This document shows positions 24,945 through 32,902 of a stretch of 49,294 bases of DNA, piece by piece. How positions within the stretch are numbered: position 1 is the first letter of the stretch; every line of letters begins with the position of its first letter. Source of the DNA: Lachnospiraceae bacterium (GTDB lineage: Bacteria; Bacillota; Clostridia; Lachnospirales; Lachnospiraceae). A program made the position numbers and the translations under genes. The stretch is taken from the NCBI GenBank assembly GCA_017544285.1, contig JAFYEL010000035.1:1-49294 (forward strand), read 5' to 3'. The notes below the pieces were generated by a model, which was not told the DNA's origin, made no database searches, and saw only the letters and a list, made by a program, of their open reading frames with translations.

Positions 24945-26278
24945 AAACACTTTTAACAAATGAAAATTTAATGGTCTATTACGGGTATTATCCCATGGTT
25001 GCACTGGGGTATACCTTTGCCATGTTCTCCGATCAGGTGAGACCCGGGATCATAGCGACCCTTCTGCTTCTGATCGTGGCAGCCCAGATTCTGGCCACAT
25101 TGTTCCTCAGAAAGGACTATGTGTTGGCAGGGGAAACACCGGATATCTCTCTTATGGCCAGGATCAGATACAGGCTGTTTTTTACGGGGAGACCTGCCGT
25201 CGGCACAATTGACATGCTGGTTGCGCTTTATTTTATCTATAATCTCCTGTCAGGGATCTGGTGTCATCTCTACGGAATGCCGGTCAGTGTATGGCAGGGA
25301 GAGTTCTGTACCTCCATCCTCACCATGGTGTTTTACATTGTGGGCAGGAAGCTTATGGACAGTGAGAGGGACAGTTTTTACAACAGCTTTCTCATAGCGG
25401 TTTGTTTTCTGGGAGGGCTGGGACTGCTGCTCTTCATATGGGGACCCCAGTTCTACCTGGACTATTTGTTGAAGATAGATTTAATATCCAAGGCTGACGT
25501 GCCTACCATGAGGGTGAGGATGCACTCGGTGGTGGGGAGTATCCAGTTGGGATATCTTTCGGTGGCCGGCATGCTGGCTGCGGTACACATCATGATGCGG
25601 AATAAAGGACGGAAAGGTAAAGCCCTGTTATTTATTTGTATGTTATTTGCCTTCCTCAGCAATCAGAGATCTGCCATGGTGGTGGCGGTGTTGGTACTGT
25701 TATTTGTTAACTACCTGTTATTTTATACCTATAAGCTGCTCCCTCTTAAGCTCCTGGCAATAGAGGTCGGAGTGCTGGGAGGCGGATTTATTCTCATGTG
25801 TGTTATTTTTATGAGAGCCGTCATGAAGGTATATTACAGACTGGTATCACTGCCCGGAGCCATAGGCCAGAGGTCGGATCAGTGGATAGGTGCCATAAAC
25901 AATATGAGCAACCTTTGGCTGGGTAACGGTCTGGGAGCAAACGGACACAGGGCAAACGGCATTAATCCCCATATGATCGCCGACGGCGGTCTGGCCAAGC
26001 TCTTTGTGGAGATGGGAATAATCGGAACCGCGGTGTTTGCCTATATGATGATCCTCTGCTTCAGGTACGGCGTAAAGCATCTTAAGGAATGCAGTGCCGA
26101 GCTGGGCATCATAGCGGTGACGCTGCTTCAGTCCATCGGTTCCAACATACTTGAGTTCCAGGTGCTAACGCCCATATTCTGGTTTGCGGTGGGAGTGATA
26201 GCCGCCGCAGCGGTAAAATACAGGAAGCCTGAGGAAGATCCCGGGCCGAAAAAGAAGGGGGACGGCAAAGCATCGTGA
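24932..26278 (+). CDS. O-antigen polymerase/ligase-like membrane protein
   Basis: A 448-residue polytopic membrane protein with about eleven or twelve hydrophobic segments. The conserved Wzy_C/ligase region lies near 320-365, with LGNGLGANGHR, NPHMIADGGLAKLFVEMGIIG, matching the family pattern of a glycine loop, a His and ExGxxG before the next helix. It would polymerise lipid-linked repeat units on the outer face of the membrane. The 13-bp overlap with the preceding GT4 gene and the GTGA overlap with the next gene fix it in one transcript. The alternative is a ligase that moves the glycan to another acceptor. Confidence 0.75.
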   Translation: MEKLKTLLTNENLMVYYGYYPMVALGYTFAMFSDQVRPGIIATLLLLIVAAQILATLFLRKDYVLAGETPDISLMARIRYRLFFTGRPAVGTIDMLVALYFIYNLLSGIWCHLYGMPVSVWQGEFCTSILTMVFYIVGRKLMDSERDSFYNSFLIAVCFLGGLGLLLFIWGPQFYLDYLLKIDLISKADVPTMRVRMHSVVGSIQLGYLSVAGMLAAVHIMMRNKGRKGKALLFICMLFAFLSNQRSAMVVAVLVLLFVNYLLFYTYKLLPLKLLAIEVGVLGGGFILMCVIFMRAVMKVYYRLVSLPGAIGQRSDQWIGAINNMSNLWLGNGLGANGHRANGINPHMIADGGLAKLFVEMGIIGTAVFAYMMILCFRYGVKHLKECSAELGIIAVTLLQSIGSNILEFQVLTPIFWFAVGVIAAAAVKYRKPEEDPGPKKKGDGKAS

Positions 26279-27360
26279 GAGCCCTGGCATTGTATCTGCC
26301 GCAATTTCATACCTTTAAGGAAAACGACGAATGGTGGGGAGAAGGCTATACGGAATGGACAGCCGTAAAGCGTGCAAGGCCACTTTTCAAGGGACATATG
26401 CAGCCACGGGTACCCCTGGATAGCAGGTACTACGATTTAGTAAACGATGGTTTACAAACCCTGAAATGGCAGGCTGATCTGGCAAAAAAGTACGGCATAT
26501 ACGGTTTTTGCATATACCAGTACTGGTTCAGCGGCCGCCAGCTCATGGAACGGCCTGCCGAGATCCTGAGGGATCACCCCGAGATAGATATCAACTATTG
26601 TATATGTTGGGCAAACGAGAGCTGGACCCGCACCTGGTACGGCCTCGAGAGCGAGGTCCTGATGCTTCAGGAGTACGGCGGAGAGCCGGAGTGGAGGAAG
26701 CATTTCGAATATCTTCTGGGATTCTTCAGGGATGAAAGATATATAAAGATAGATAACCGGCCGGTGCTTATGATCTACAGGAGCTTTGATATAGAAAAGC
26801 TGCCGGAAATGAGAGCGCTGTTTGATAAGCTTGCTCGTGAGGCAGGCTTCGATGGAGTTTACATAATATCTGGAAAAACTGCCGGAGAGCAGGAGAGCAG
26901 GGAAGACTGCATCGACGCCAAATATTATTTTGAGCCCGGATTCTCACTGAAGCATGATATCTCCCCTGTGGGGAAATTCTGCTATAATGCTCGGGTGGCC
27001 TTCCTGTCGGTCATCAACCGAGTGTTTAAGACAAAACTTCTGGAAAGGCGCATACCCATCGAGCGGATCTACAGGGCCATAGAAAACCGGGATTATGCTG
27101 AAGACGAGTTCCCGGGAGTTCTGGCCCGCTGGGATAACACTCCCCGCAGGGACTACAAGGGCCTTTTGTATACGGGTGCTAACCCGGCTTCCTTCAAGCG
27201 CTGCCTTGAGACTCTGGGGGTTAAGCTGGAGGGGAGAAAAAACGATTTCGTCATAATAAACGCCATGAACGAATGGGGGGAAGGCGCCATGCTGGAGCCC
27301 GACGAGCACGAGGGCTATTCATATCTGGAGGCTGTTGCTGAGGTTTGTCACAGAAGATAA
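26275..27360 (+). CDS. WbsX-family glycan biosynthesis protein
   Basis: A 361-residue protein of the WbsX (GH99-like) family, found in O-antigen and capsule loci and labelled as glycosyltransferase there. The N-terminal AFYLPQFH-type motif (here ALYLPQFHTF), WWGEGYTEW (about 20-28), GFCIYQYWFSGRQLM (near 76), CWANESWTRTW (near 111), RPVLMIYR (near 163) and NAMNEWGEGAMLEPD (near 328) are all present. The GTG start overlaps the previous stop (GTGA); the family N-terminus supports it. Whether it transfers or trims sugars is not settled for the family. Confidence 0.85.
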   Translation: MRALALYLPQFHTFKENDEWWGEGYTEWTAVKRARPLFKGHMQPRVPLDSRYYDLVNDGLQTLKWQADLAKKYGIYGFCIYQYWFSGRQLMERPAEILRDHPEIDINYCICWANESWTRTWYGLESEVLMLQEYGGEPEWRKHFEYLLGFFRDERYIKIDNRPVLMIYRSFDIEKLPEMRALFDKLAREAGFDGVYIISGKTAGEQESREDCIDAKYYFEPGFSLKHDISPVGKFCYNARVAFLSVINRVFKTKLLERRIPIERIYRAIENRDYAEDEFPGVLARWDNTPRRDYKGLLYTGANPASFKRCLETLGVKLEGRKNDFVIINAMNEWGEGAMLEPDEHEGYSYLEAVAEVCHRR

Positions 27361-28331
27361 GCATCATTATAATCACATACAGGGTTGAGAGATATCTCCA
27401 GAAATGCCTCGACAGCGTGCTGGGACAGGACTATGAAAACCTGGAGATCATCATGGTGATCGGGCGTTCACCACATGGGGATGACGATGGCTGTGAGGAT
27501 ATTGCCCGCGGATATGCAGCCCTTGATGAGCGCATAAAGATCATAACCTGTGAGGCGGCAGGCGTTTCCGATGCCAGAAACAGAGGGCTTGAAGCCGCAA
27601 CGGGAGAGCTTATCGGATTTGTTGATTCCGATGATTTCATAGACCGGGACATGTATTCCAGGATGGTACGTCAGCTTTCCGAAAATGATGCGGATATCGT
27701 GGTCTGCGGCAGATATTATGAATTCGTAAATACCACAAAAAAGGACGCTGCCGGCAGGGGATGTCTCATGAGCGGAAGGGATGCCCTGGAAACCGTGCTC
27801 AAAGGCGATGGTTTTTACCTTCACTGCTGGGATAAGCTTTACAGAAGAGAGCTATGGGAGGGCATCAGCTTCCCCGTTGACAGGTATGTGGAGGACAGGG
27901 TGGTGGTTAACAGGGTATTGGGCCGTGCCCAAAGGATCTACTACGATCCTACCCCTGCTTATCATTACCGTGAGAGAAAAGAGAGCATGTCCAAGACGGG
28001 CAGCATAGCTTACAATAACACCCTGGCAGATGAGGAGCTGGCGGCATATATAGGGTCCGAGTTCCCGGATCTTAAGCCTCTGCTTGAAAAATACATGATC
28101 TACGGATATATTACCGCCATACAGAATGTATACATGTCCGGAGGTGGGAAAAAGGAAGCGGCTCCCTTTACACAAAAGCTCAAAGCGGCCGGGATATCCC
28201 CAGGCAACAGATATGTGGGGGCTTCTCTTAAGCTTAAGCGTTTCCTTGCACTCAATGCTCCGGGGATACTGGTTTGGAACACGAGGCGAAAGAACAACAC
28301 CCTGGAGAATGAAGAAGAGCGGTTTACATAA
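27345..28331 (+). CDS. GT2 family glycosyltransferase
   Basis: A 328-residue GT-A enzyme starting ISIIIITYRVERYLQKCLDSV, with the DxD motif GFVDSDDFIDRDM near residue 91 and HCWDKLYRRELW near 156, a form common in capsular GT2 enzymes. The start is a TTG that lies 16 bp inside the upstream gene, with only GAGG nearby; no other start would keep the first beta strand, so I accept it. A basic C-terminal region follows the domain. The stop codon lies inside the first unit of the 13-bp repeat array. Confidence 0.85.
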   Translation: MSQKISIIIITYRVERYLQKCLDSVLGQDYENLEIIMVIGRSPHGDDDGCEDIARGYAALDERIKIITCEAAGVSDARNRGLEAATGELIGFVDSDDFIDRDMYSRMVRQLSENDADIVVCGRYYEFVNTTKKDAAGRGCLMSGRDALETVLKGDGFYLHCWDKLYRRELWEGISFPVDRYVEDRVVVNRVLGRAQRIYYDPTPAYHYRERKESMSKTGSIAYNNTLADEELAAYIGSEFPDLKPLLEKYMIYGYITAIQNVYMSGGGKKEAAPFTQKLKAAGISPGNRYVGASLKLKRFLALNAPGILVWNTRRKNNTLENEEERFT

Positions 28332-28387
28332 AGGGTAAACATAATCGATAAACATAAATAGTTTACATAAATGGTTAACATAACATG
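28323..28387 (+). repeat. Five-copy 13-bp tandem repeat before KpsC-like gene
   Basis: Five units start at 28323, 28336, 28349, 28362 and 28375, exactly 13 bp apart. Each begins T-N-N-ACATAA; positions 1 and 4-9 are identical in all five. Bases 2-3 are TT, AA, AA, TT and TA. The first unit contains the stop of the upstream GT2 gene, and the last ends on the G of the next gene's ATG, so the array fills the whole 53-bp intergenic gap. A five-codon frame (28371-28388) overlaps the start as ATGA. No Shine-Dalgarno is present. Confidence 0.9.
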
Positions 28388-30076
28388 AAGGGATTCACCT
28401 GGAAGAATAAAAAAATATTGCTGATATGCAGAGAAACCTACTGTAAACCCCTGTGGTTCCTGGCAGAAAGCTTGAAACAGGACAACGAGGTGGCTGCATT
28501 TTTTATAATGAGCTCGGAGTGTTCCTTTAACAAATGCTATTACAACGAGCATACCTATTATCAGTTCAAGAAGCTGGATGGGGTAAAGATCTACGATGTA
28601 AAGGGCATCTGCGATGAGTTCATTGAGAGGATGGAGGCCTGGCGTAAGCGCACCGGCATCAAAAGGGGGGTAAAAAAGCCCGTAGGCGGTGCTGCGCCCC
28701 TTACTTCGGACAAGGGCCCCATGGACATGGAGTATCTGGAGATGATAGAGCGTGACTACTGTCATTTCAAGAACCTGAACCTCCAGCTCATGGCCTCCCA
28801 GGAGAATACCAGGCATTATCACTACCGTATATACTGGTCACTCACCAGCTATGAGGAGAACTGCCTGTGGCTGGAACTGAATTATAAAAAGATAATATCC
28901 ATTTTTGAGGAGTTCAAGCCGGACATTATCCTGGATATGGACAATGCCGAGCTGCAGAGGACGGTGCTGGCGGAGGTTGCCTATGCATACAAGGTCCCCT
29001 GTATGACCATAGAATACTCGAAGTTCGGTTATTACAAGTATCCCAGCTTCCAGAATTCCTACGGGATAGATCCTTACATCAGAAGGCTTTACGAGGAAAA
29101 CCTGGCCAGGGACGACAGCGAGCTGTCCGAGGCGATCGCCTATATAGAGAAGTACAGGGCTGAGAATTCCATTATGAATCAGGAGTTTGCCGGCTCAGTC
29201 ACCAACAAATACGAGAGGGATTCCCTGATCTGGATAGCCCGGGTTATGCGAGGAAAGTGGAATTATTTCTGGAATCAGGATATAACCGCAGGCAATCTCA
29301 AGCGAAAAAAGAAGAGCAGGATGCTCTATGCACCCTCCCGGCCTTATCTGCGCCACTACCTTGAGACAGAGCTTAACAAGAGGATGCTCTACGGAAAGAA
29401 CCGGTATTTTGAGGATCCGGTGGAGGGAGAGCCCTACGTATACATGCCTCTGCATCTGATCCCCGAGTCCTCGGTGTTCGTCAAAGCCTCCTACTATGTG
29501 GATGAGGCCAATCTTATAGAGCAGGTGAGCAAGAGCCTGCCCATAGGATGGAAGCTCTATGTGAAAGAGCATCAGGCCATGCTTGGTGAACGAGCGTTAT
29601 CATTTTATGAAAAGGTGGCACAGCTCCACAACGTGAGAGTGGTACAGGTAAACTATTATAAAGATCCCAAACCCTGGATCCTGAATGCAAAGGGGATAGT
29701 TACCATTACGGGAACAGCAGCTTATGAGGCGGCACTCCTTGGAAAACGGTCAATTGTTTTCGGAGAAGTTCCCTTTTCCCTTATAGAAGGAATAACACGA
29801 GTTACTGATTTTTCTGAATTACCCGGTGTTATTAAACAATTCGATAACGAGGTGAAAGATAACGAGCTGAGATCAATGACCCATTCCGCGGCCGCGTATA
29901 TCGAGACGGTGAAGCAGGCCGGAGAACCGGTGAAGATTTTTGAACTCATGGATGGGGCTGAAGAGATATTTGCGGGACGGGCAGAGCGCACTCCCGAATT
30001 TGAAAAGGAACTGGATGTCCTGGTGGACTTCTTTGAAAAAGGATATGAAAGGTGGAAAAACGATGTCAAAGATTAA
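28385..30076 (+). CDS. KpsC/KpsS-like capsule polysaccharide protein
   Basis: A 563-residue predicted cytoplasmic protein of GT-B-like character. The C-terminal half (about 345-500) resembles the capsule synthesis (KpsC/KpsS, Capsule_synth) family: VYMPLHLIPES near 359, LYVKEHQAM near 397, then TGTAAYEAALLGKRSIVFGE near 448-467, the motif in which a Gly/Glu pair contacts donor in related transferases. The N-terminal half is a Rossmann-like region with DIILDMDNAELQRT near 178. KpsC/KpsS are beta-Kdo transferases in Gram-negative capsules; here donor and acceptor are unknown. The ATG has no ribosome site and is preceded by the 13-bp repeat. It overlaps the next gene by 14 bp. An AT-rich patch lies near its 3' end. 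Confidence 0.7.
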   Translation: MKGFTWKNKKILLICRETYCKPLWFLAESLKQDNEVAAFFIMSSECSFNKCYYNEHTYYQFKKLDGVKIYDVKGICDEFIERMEAWRKRTGIKRGVKKPVGGAAPLTSDKGPMDMEYLEMIERDYCHFKNLNLQLMASQENTRHYHYRIYWSLTSYEENCLWLELNYKKIISIFEEFKPDIILDMDNAELQRTVLAEVAYAYKVPCMTIEYSKFGYYKYPSFQNSYGIDPYIRRLYEENLARDDSELSEAIAYIEKYRAENSIMNQEFAGSVTNKYERDSLIWIARVMRGKWNYFWNQDITAGNLKRKKKSRMLYAPSRPYLRHYLETELNKRMLYGKNRYFEDPVEGEPYVYMPLHLIPESSVFVKASYYVDEANLIEQVSKSLPIGWKLYVKEHQAMLGERALSFYEKVAQLHNVRVVQVNYYKDPKPWILNAKGIVTITGTAAYEAALLGKRSIVFGEVPFSLIEGITRVTDFSELPGVIKQFDNEVKDNELRSMTHSAAAYIETVKQAGEPVKIFELMDGAEEIFAGRAERTPEFEKELDVLVDFFEKGYERWKNDVKD

Positions 30077-31925
30077 GCCAAGATTAAAACTACTATGTTT
30101 AATCACGATTATACTAACGATGGCATGGCCGGGGAACGCTTATGCCGAAGTGGTCAGGAATACCAGGTTCACAACCACTGCGGAGATGAAGACAAAGCTG
30201 GGGACCTCGGATCCTTCGGTGTGGAATCCCGTATATCTGACAGAGGTGGAAAACATATACTGGAATTTCGCTAATCAGAATGCCCTCGGGGGAACTTCCA
30301 TAACCCTTGACATGGCAAAGAACAACTACAGGAATCTGGAGATGCTCCTGGACAACGGATACACCATGGATTATTCCGTGCTTTCCGCTTACTGTGCCGA
30401 GTATCTTGCGAAGAAGAACGGAGAGCCTGATGCTTTCTATAATATAATGCACGGATGCCTGGGAAATCCCTATATCTCCGGACACCCGGCGGCAGCGGTG
30501 ACCGCCACCACGTATAATGGAAGAGACTATTCGAAAGTATTTGATGCTTCTTATTATTTAGCTGCTCATCCTGAGCTGGCAGGTACCATAGGAAACAATC
30601 CCCCCGAACTTCTGAGACACTTCGTGGAGGTGGGTATAGGAAAGGGCTATGCCGGCAACGCTTCCTTTAATGTTGCAGCCTATGCCGCAGGGATCGATGC
30701 CCAGGTTCTTGCCACCCAGAGCGCATCGGCTTCATATAAGGCCCTCGGCGCCGGAAAGAGCGCCCCTGTTGGAAAATACAGCTATTCATGGGCAAATTAC
30801 TACGGCAAGTACCTTGGACGTTATTCGGGAGCAGTGGCAGCGACTGCGGCGGCCGCGCCCGCACAGGCAGCAGACCCCTCCGGCATTACGGACATCGACA
30901 GCCAGGGTCCCGACGGTGCGGAGGATTCATCCATCCCCATTCCCAAGACCGTTACCGGAGTATACACCGAGACAAGCTCTACCAGCGTTTACACCGGCCT
31001 TCCGGTTTCTTCCGCACAGGCAAACTTAAGACCCCTTGCCGTTATGATGCCCACGGATAAGGCGGCTCAGCCTTCCTATGGCGTAAGCTATGCGGATATC
31101 CTTTACGAGATAATGGAAGAGGGCGGTATTTCCAGACAGATGGCCATAATTCCCAACTGGACCGGGCTTTCCAGGATCGGAAACCTGAGGAGCTGCCGTC
31201 TCTACTATATATATGCGGCAAAGGAATGGGATCCCATCCTTATTCATTTCGGTGGAGTTGCCTACATGAAGGGCGTTATCAACGGACCTGACATGAACAA
31301 TATCTCCGGAACCTATGAGTACGGTGTGGGAGGAAAGGCACCCGGAGCCGGATACTTCTTCAGAAGCAATGACAGGACCGCTCCCCACAATGCCTATATT
31401 TCCGCATCGGGAGTTCAGAAGGCCTGCGTACAGCAGGGATATCTGACAAACCTGAGAGCCGGTTATTACAATCCCAAGCATTTCACCTTTGCTCAGGGAG
31501 GCAATGATCTGTCAGCCAGCCCCGGGGCAACAAGCGCCACAACCATAGACCTTTCGGATATCTATCCCTACAGCAGGAGCAGCTTTACTTACAATGCGGC
31601 TCAGGGAGTGTACTACAAGAACATCCACGGCGGTCCCCAGACCGACGCGGCCACCGGAAAGCAGATCTCATTTGCCAACGTGATCATCCAGAATACAAAA
31701 TGGAGTCAGCTGGACAAAAAGGGATACCTCGGCTTCACCATGAAGGATACCACCGAGGACGGATATTTCTTTACAAAGGGGAAATGCATACACATCACAT
31801 GGAAGAAGACGGGAGATTACTCCCCCACCGTATATTATGATGATGCCGGAAATGAAATAAAACTGAGCCCCGGAAAAACCTATATAGGAATTGCCCAGAA
31901 GGGCAGAAGTCCCAGGTTTTCATAG
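30063..31925 (+). CDS. Secreted DUF3048 (YerB-like) protein with N-terminal repeat region
   Basis: A 620-residue exported protein. Residues 1-28 form a signal peptide ending AYA. Residues 158-205 (FDASYYLAAHPELA, LLRHFVEVGIGKGYAGN) match a module often seen in surface proteins of Lachnospiraceae. A Ser/Ala-rich linker (about 255-300) leads to the DUF3048 region (about 310-620): RPLAVMM, YADILYEIMEEGGISRQMAI, GNLRSCRLYYIYAAKEWDPILIHFGG. YerB proteins are of unknown function. I chose the ATG at 30063 because AAAGGTGG lies 7 bp upstream and the signal peptide follows. It overlaps the KpsC-like gene by 14 bp, so it belongs to the capsule transcript and may act on the exported polymer. It ends 2 bp from a convergent gene. 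Confidence 0.85.
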   Translation: MSKIKPRLKLLCLITIILTMAWPGNAYAEVVRNTRFTTTAEMKTKLGTSDPSVWNPVYLTEVENIYWNFANQNALGGTSITLDMAKNNYRNLEMLLDNGYTMDYSVLSAYCAEYLAKKNGEPDAFYNIMHGCLGNPYISGHPAAAVTATTYNGRDYSKVFDASYYLAAHPELAGTIGNNPPELLRHFVEVGIGKGYAGNASFNVAAYAAGIDAQVLATQSASASYKALGAGKSAPVGKYSYSWANYYGKYLGRYSGAVAATAAAAPAQAADPSGITDIDSQGPDGAEDSSIPIPKTVTGVYTETSSTSVYTGLPVSSAQANLRPLAVMMPTDKAAQPSYGVSYADILYEIMEEGGISRQMAIIPNWTGLSRIGNLRSCRLYYIYAAKEWDPILIHFGGVAYMKGVINGPDMNNISGTYEYGVGGKAPGAGYFFRSNDRTAPHNAYISASGVQKACVQQGYLTNLRAGYYNPKHFTFAQGGNDLSASPGATSATTIDLSDIYPYSRSSFTYNAAQGVYYKNIHGGPQTDAATGKQISFANVIIQNTKWSQLDKKGYLGFTMKDTTEDGYFFTKGKCIHITWKKTGDYSPTVYYDDAGNEIKLSPGKTYIGIAQKGRSPRFS

Positions 31926-31927
31926 GC

Positions 31928-32884
31928 TTAGTTGAAATAAACGATCTCTTCGGCGGCGGGCTGGGCCGGTTCGATCTTTTTGGCAAAGAGAACCGGTGCC
32001 TCGCCGCCCATTTCACGGCTGGGTGCACTGCCTATCTTTGCCGTCACAAAGATCCAATCCTTGTTTTTTAAGAATGCGGCCTCGTCGTATCTGCAGGGGA
32101 AGCCCACAAAGGCGATATCCTCGGCGCAGCAGGTCATGGCGTACCGGCCGGGAACAAACACATCCTCCTTTGCTTTCTTGGGATGTAAGACCTGTCCCTT
32201 GAAACGGACGGTCTTGCCCTTGAAGTTTTCAAGATTATCAAGCGCATCAAGATAAAAGATGCCGAAGTCATCATCATTTACCTCGATTATCTCAGCATTT
32301 ATATCGTAGGGAGGCTCCTCGTGGGCGTCATCGCTCACCTGGCCGTCTGTGGTCTCGAAGAGCACCTGTCCCATGCGGTTAACGGCTCTTACCATGCGCT
32401 TGAACATGGCACGGTCGTGGTCGTCACGGCATCTGTTGAAGAGGATCAGATCGGCGTCCTTGAACTGATTGGTCATCATCATCTTCATATTTGCAAGGTA
32501 TGACTCAAAGGTGGTGGAATCTACTGTGGTGATGATCTCTGCTATAAGCCATTCCTCGGGAAGGGCCTGTATCAGCTCCATGGCGTCCCACATACCGTTT
32601 GTCTCTATTATGACCCTGTCGGGTTTGTAGGTCTTTTCAAAGCCGGCGAAAAGAGCGGTGTCCACAGCCTCTTCGTCATCCACGGTTTCGACAATGAACT
32701 TATTCTTTTTCAGGAGAGCGTCGGACAGCTCCTCTTCGCCCTCCTCGCAGTAAATGAGCAGGGTCTTGCGGCCGTCCTCAAACTGCCCTTCCTCCACGGT
32801 CTCGCGGATGAAGGTTGTCTTCCCGCTGTCGAGAAAACCTTTGAACAGATATACGGGAACTTCCCTCTTCTTTAATAATGCCAT
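31928..32884 (-). CDS. CobW-like GTPase fused to C-terminal OB-like domain
   Basis: A 318-residue protein of the COG0523/CobW P-loop group. Walker A is KGFLDSGKTTF (residues 15-25); the switch region EEGEEE and IIETNG (near 91-96) fit. It lacks the CxCC metal-transfer motif of true CobW metallochaperones. The C-terminal third (about 205-310), with GKTVRFKGQVLHPKK and MTCCAEDIAFVGFPC, resembles the TIGR03943/DUF1980 (YcgQ-like) region that binds metal-related ligands; the two adjacent cysteines may be metal ligands. It is the second gene of a minus-strand pair with the His-rich CobW (18 bp apart), so a joint role in metal supply is likely. The assignment of the C-terminal domain is by motif resemblance only. 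Confidence 0.75.
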   Translation of the reverse strand: MALLKKREVPVYLFKGFLDSGKTTFIRETVEEGQFEDGRKTLLIYCEEGEEELSDALLKKNKFIVETVDDEEAVDTALFAGFEKTYKPDRVIIETNGMWDAMELIQALPEEWLIAEIITTVDSTTFESYLANMKMMMTNQFKDADLILFNRCRDDHDRAMFKRMVRAVNRMGQVLFETTDGQVSDDAHEEPPYDINAEIIEVNDDDFGIFYLDALDNLENFKGKTVRFKGQVLHPKKAKEDVFVPGRYAMTCCAEDIAFVGFPCRYDEAAFLKNKDWIFVTAKIGSAPSREMGGEAPVLFAKKIEPAQPAAEEIVYFN

Positions 32885-32902
32885 GTTATGTAAACCTCTT
32901 TC

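Noticed and set aside
28323-28387. CRISPR array or plasmid iteron
   Set aside because: The units are 13 bp with no unique spacers, so it is not CRISPR. Nothing like a replication gene is nearby, so an origin is not supported.
29940-30062. Longer N-terminus for the DUF3048 protein from 29940
   Set aside because: It would overlap the KpsC-like gene by 137 bp and bury the signal peptide; the ATG at 30063 has AAAGGTGG and a proper signal sequence.
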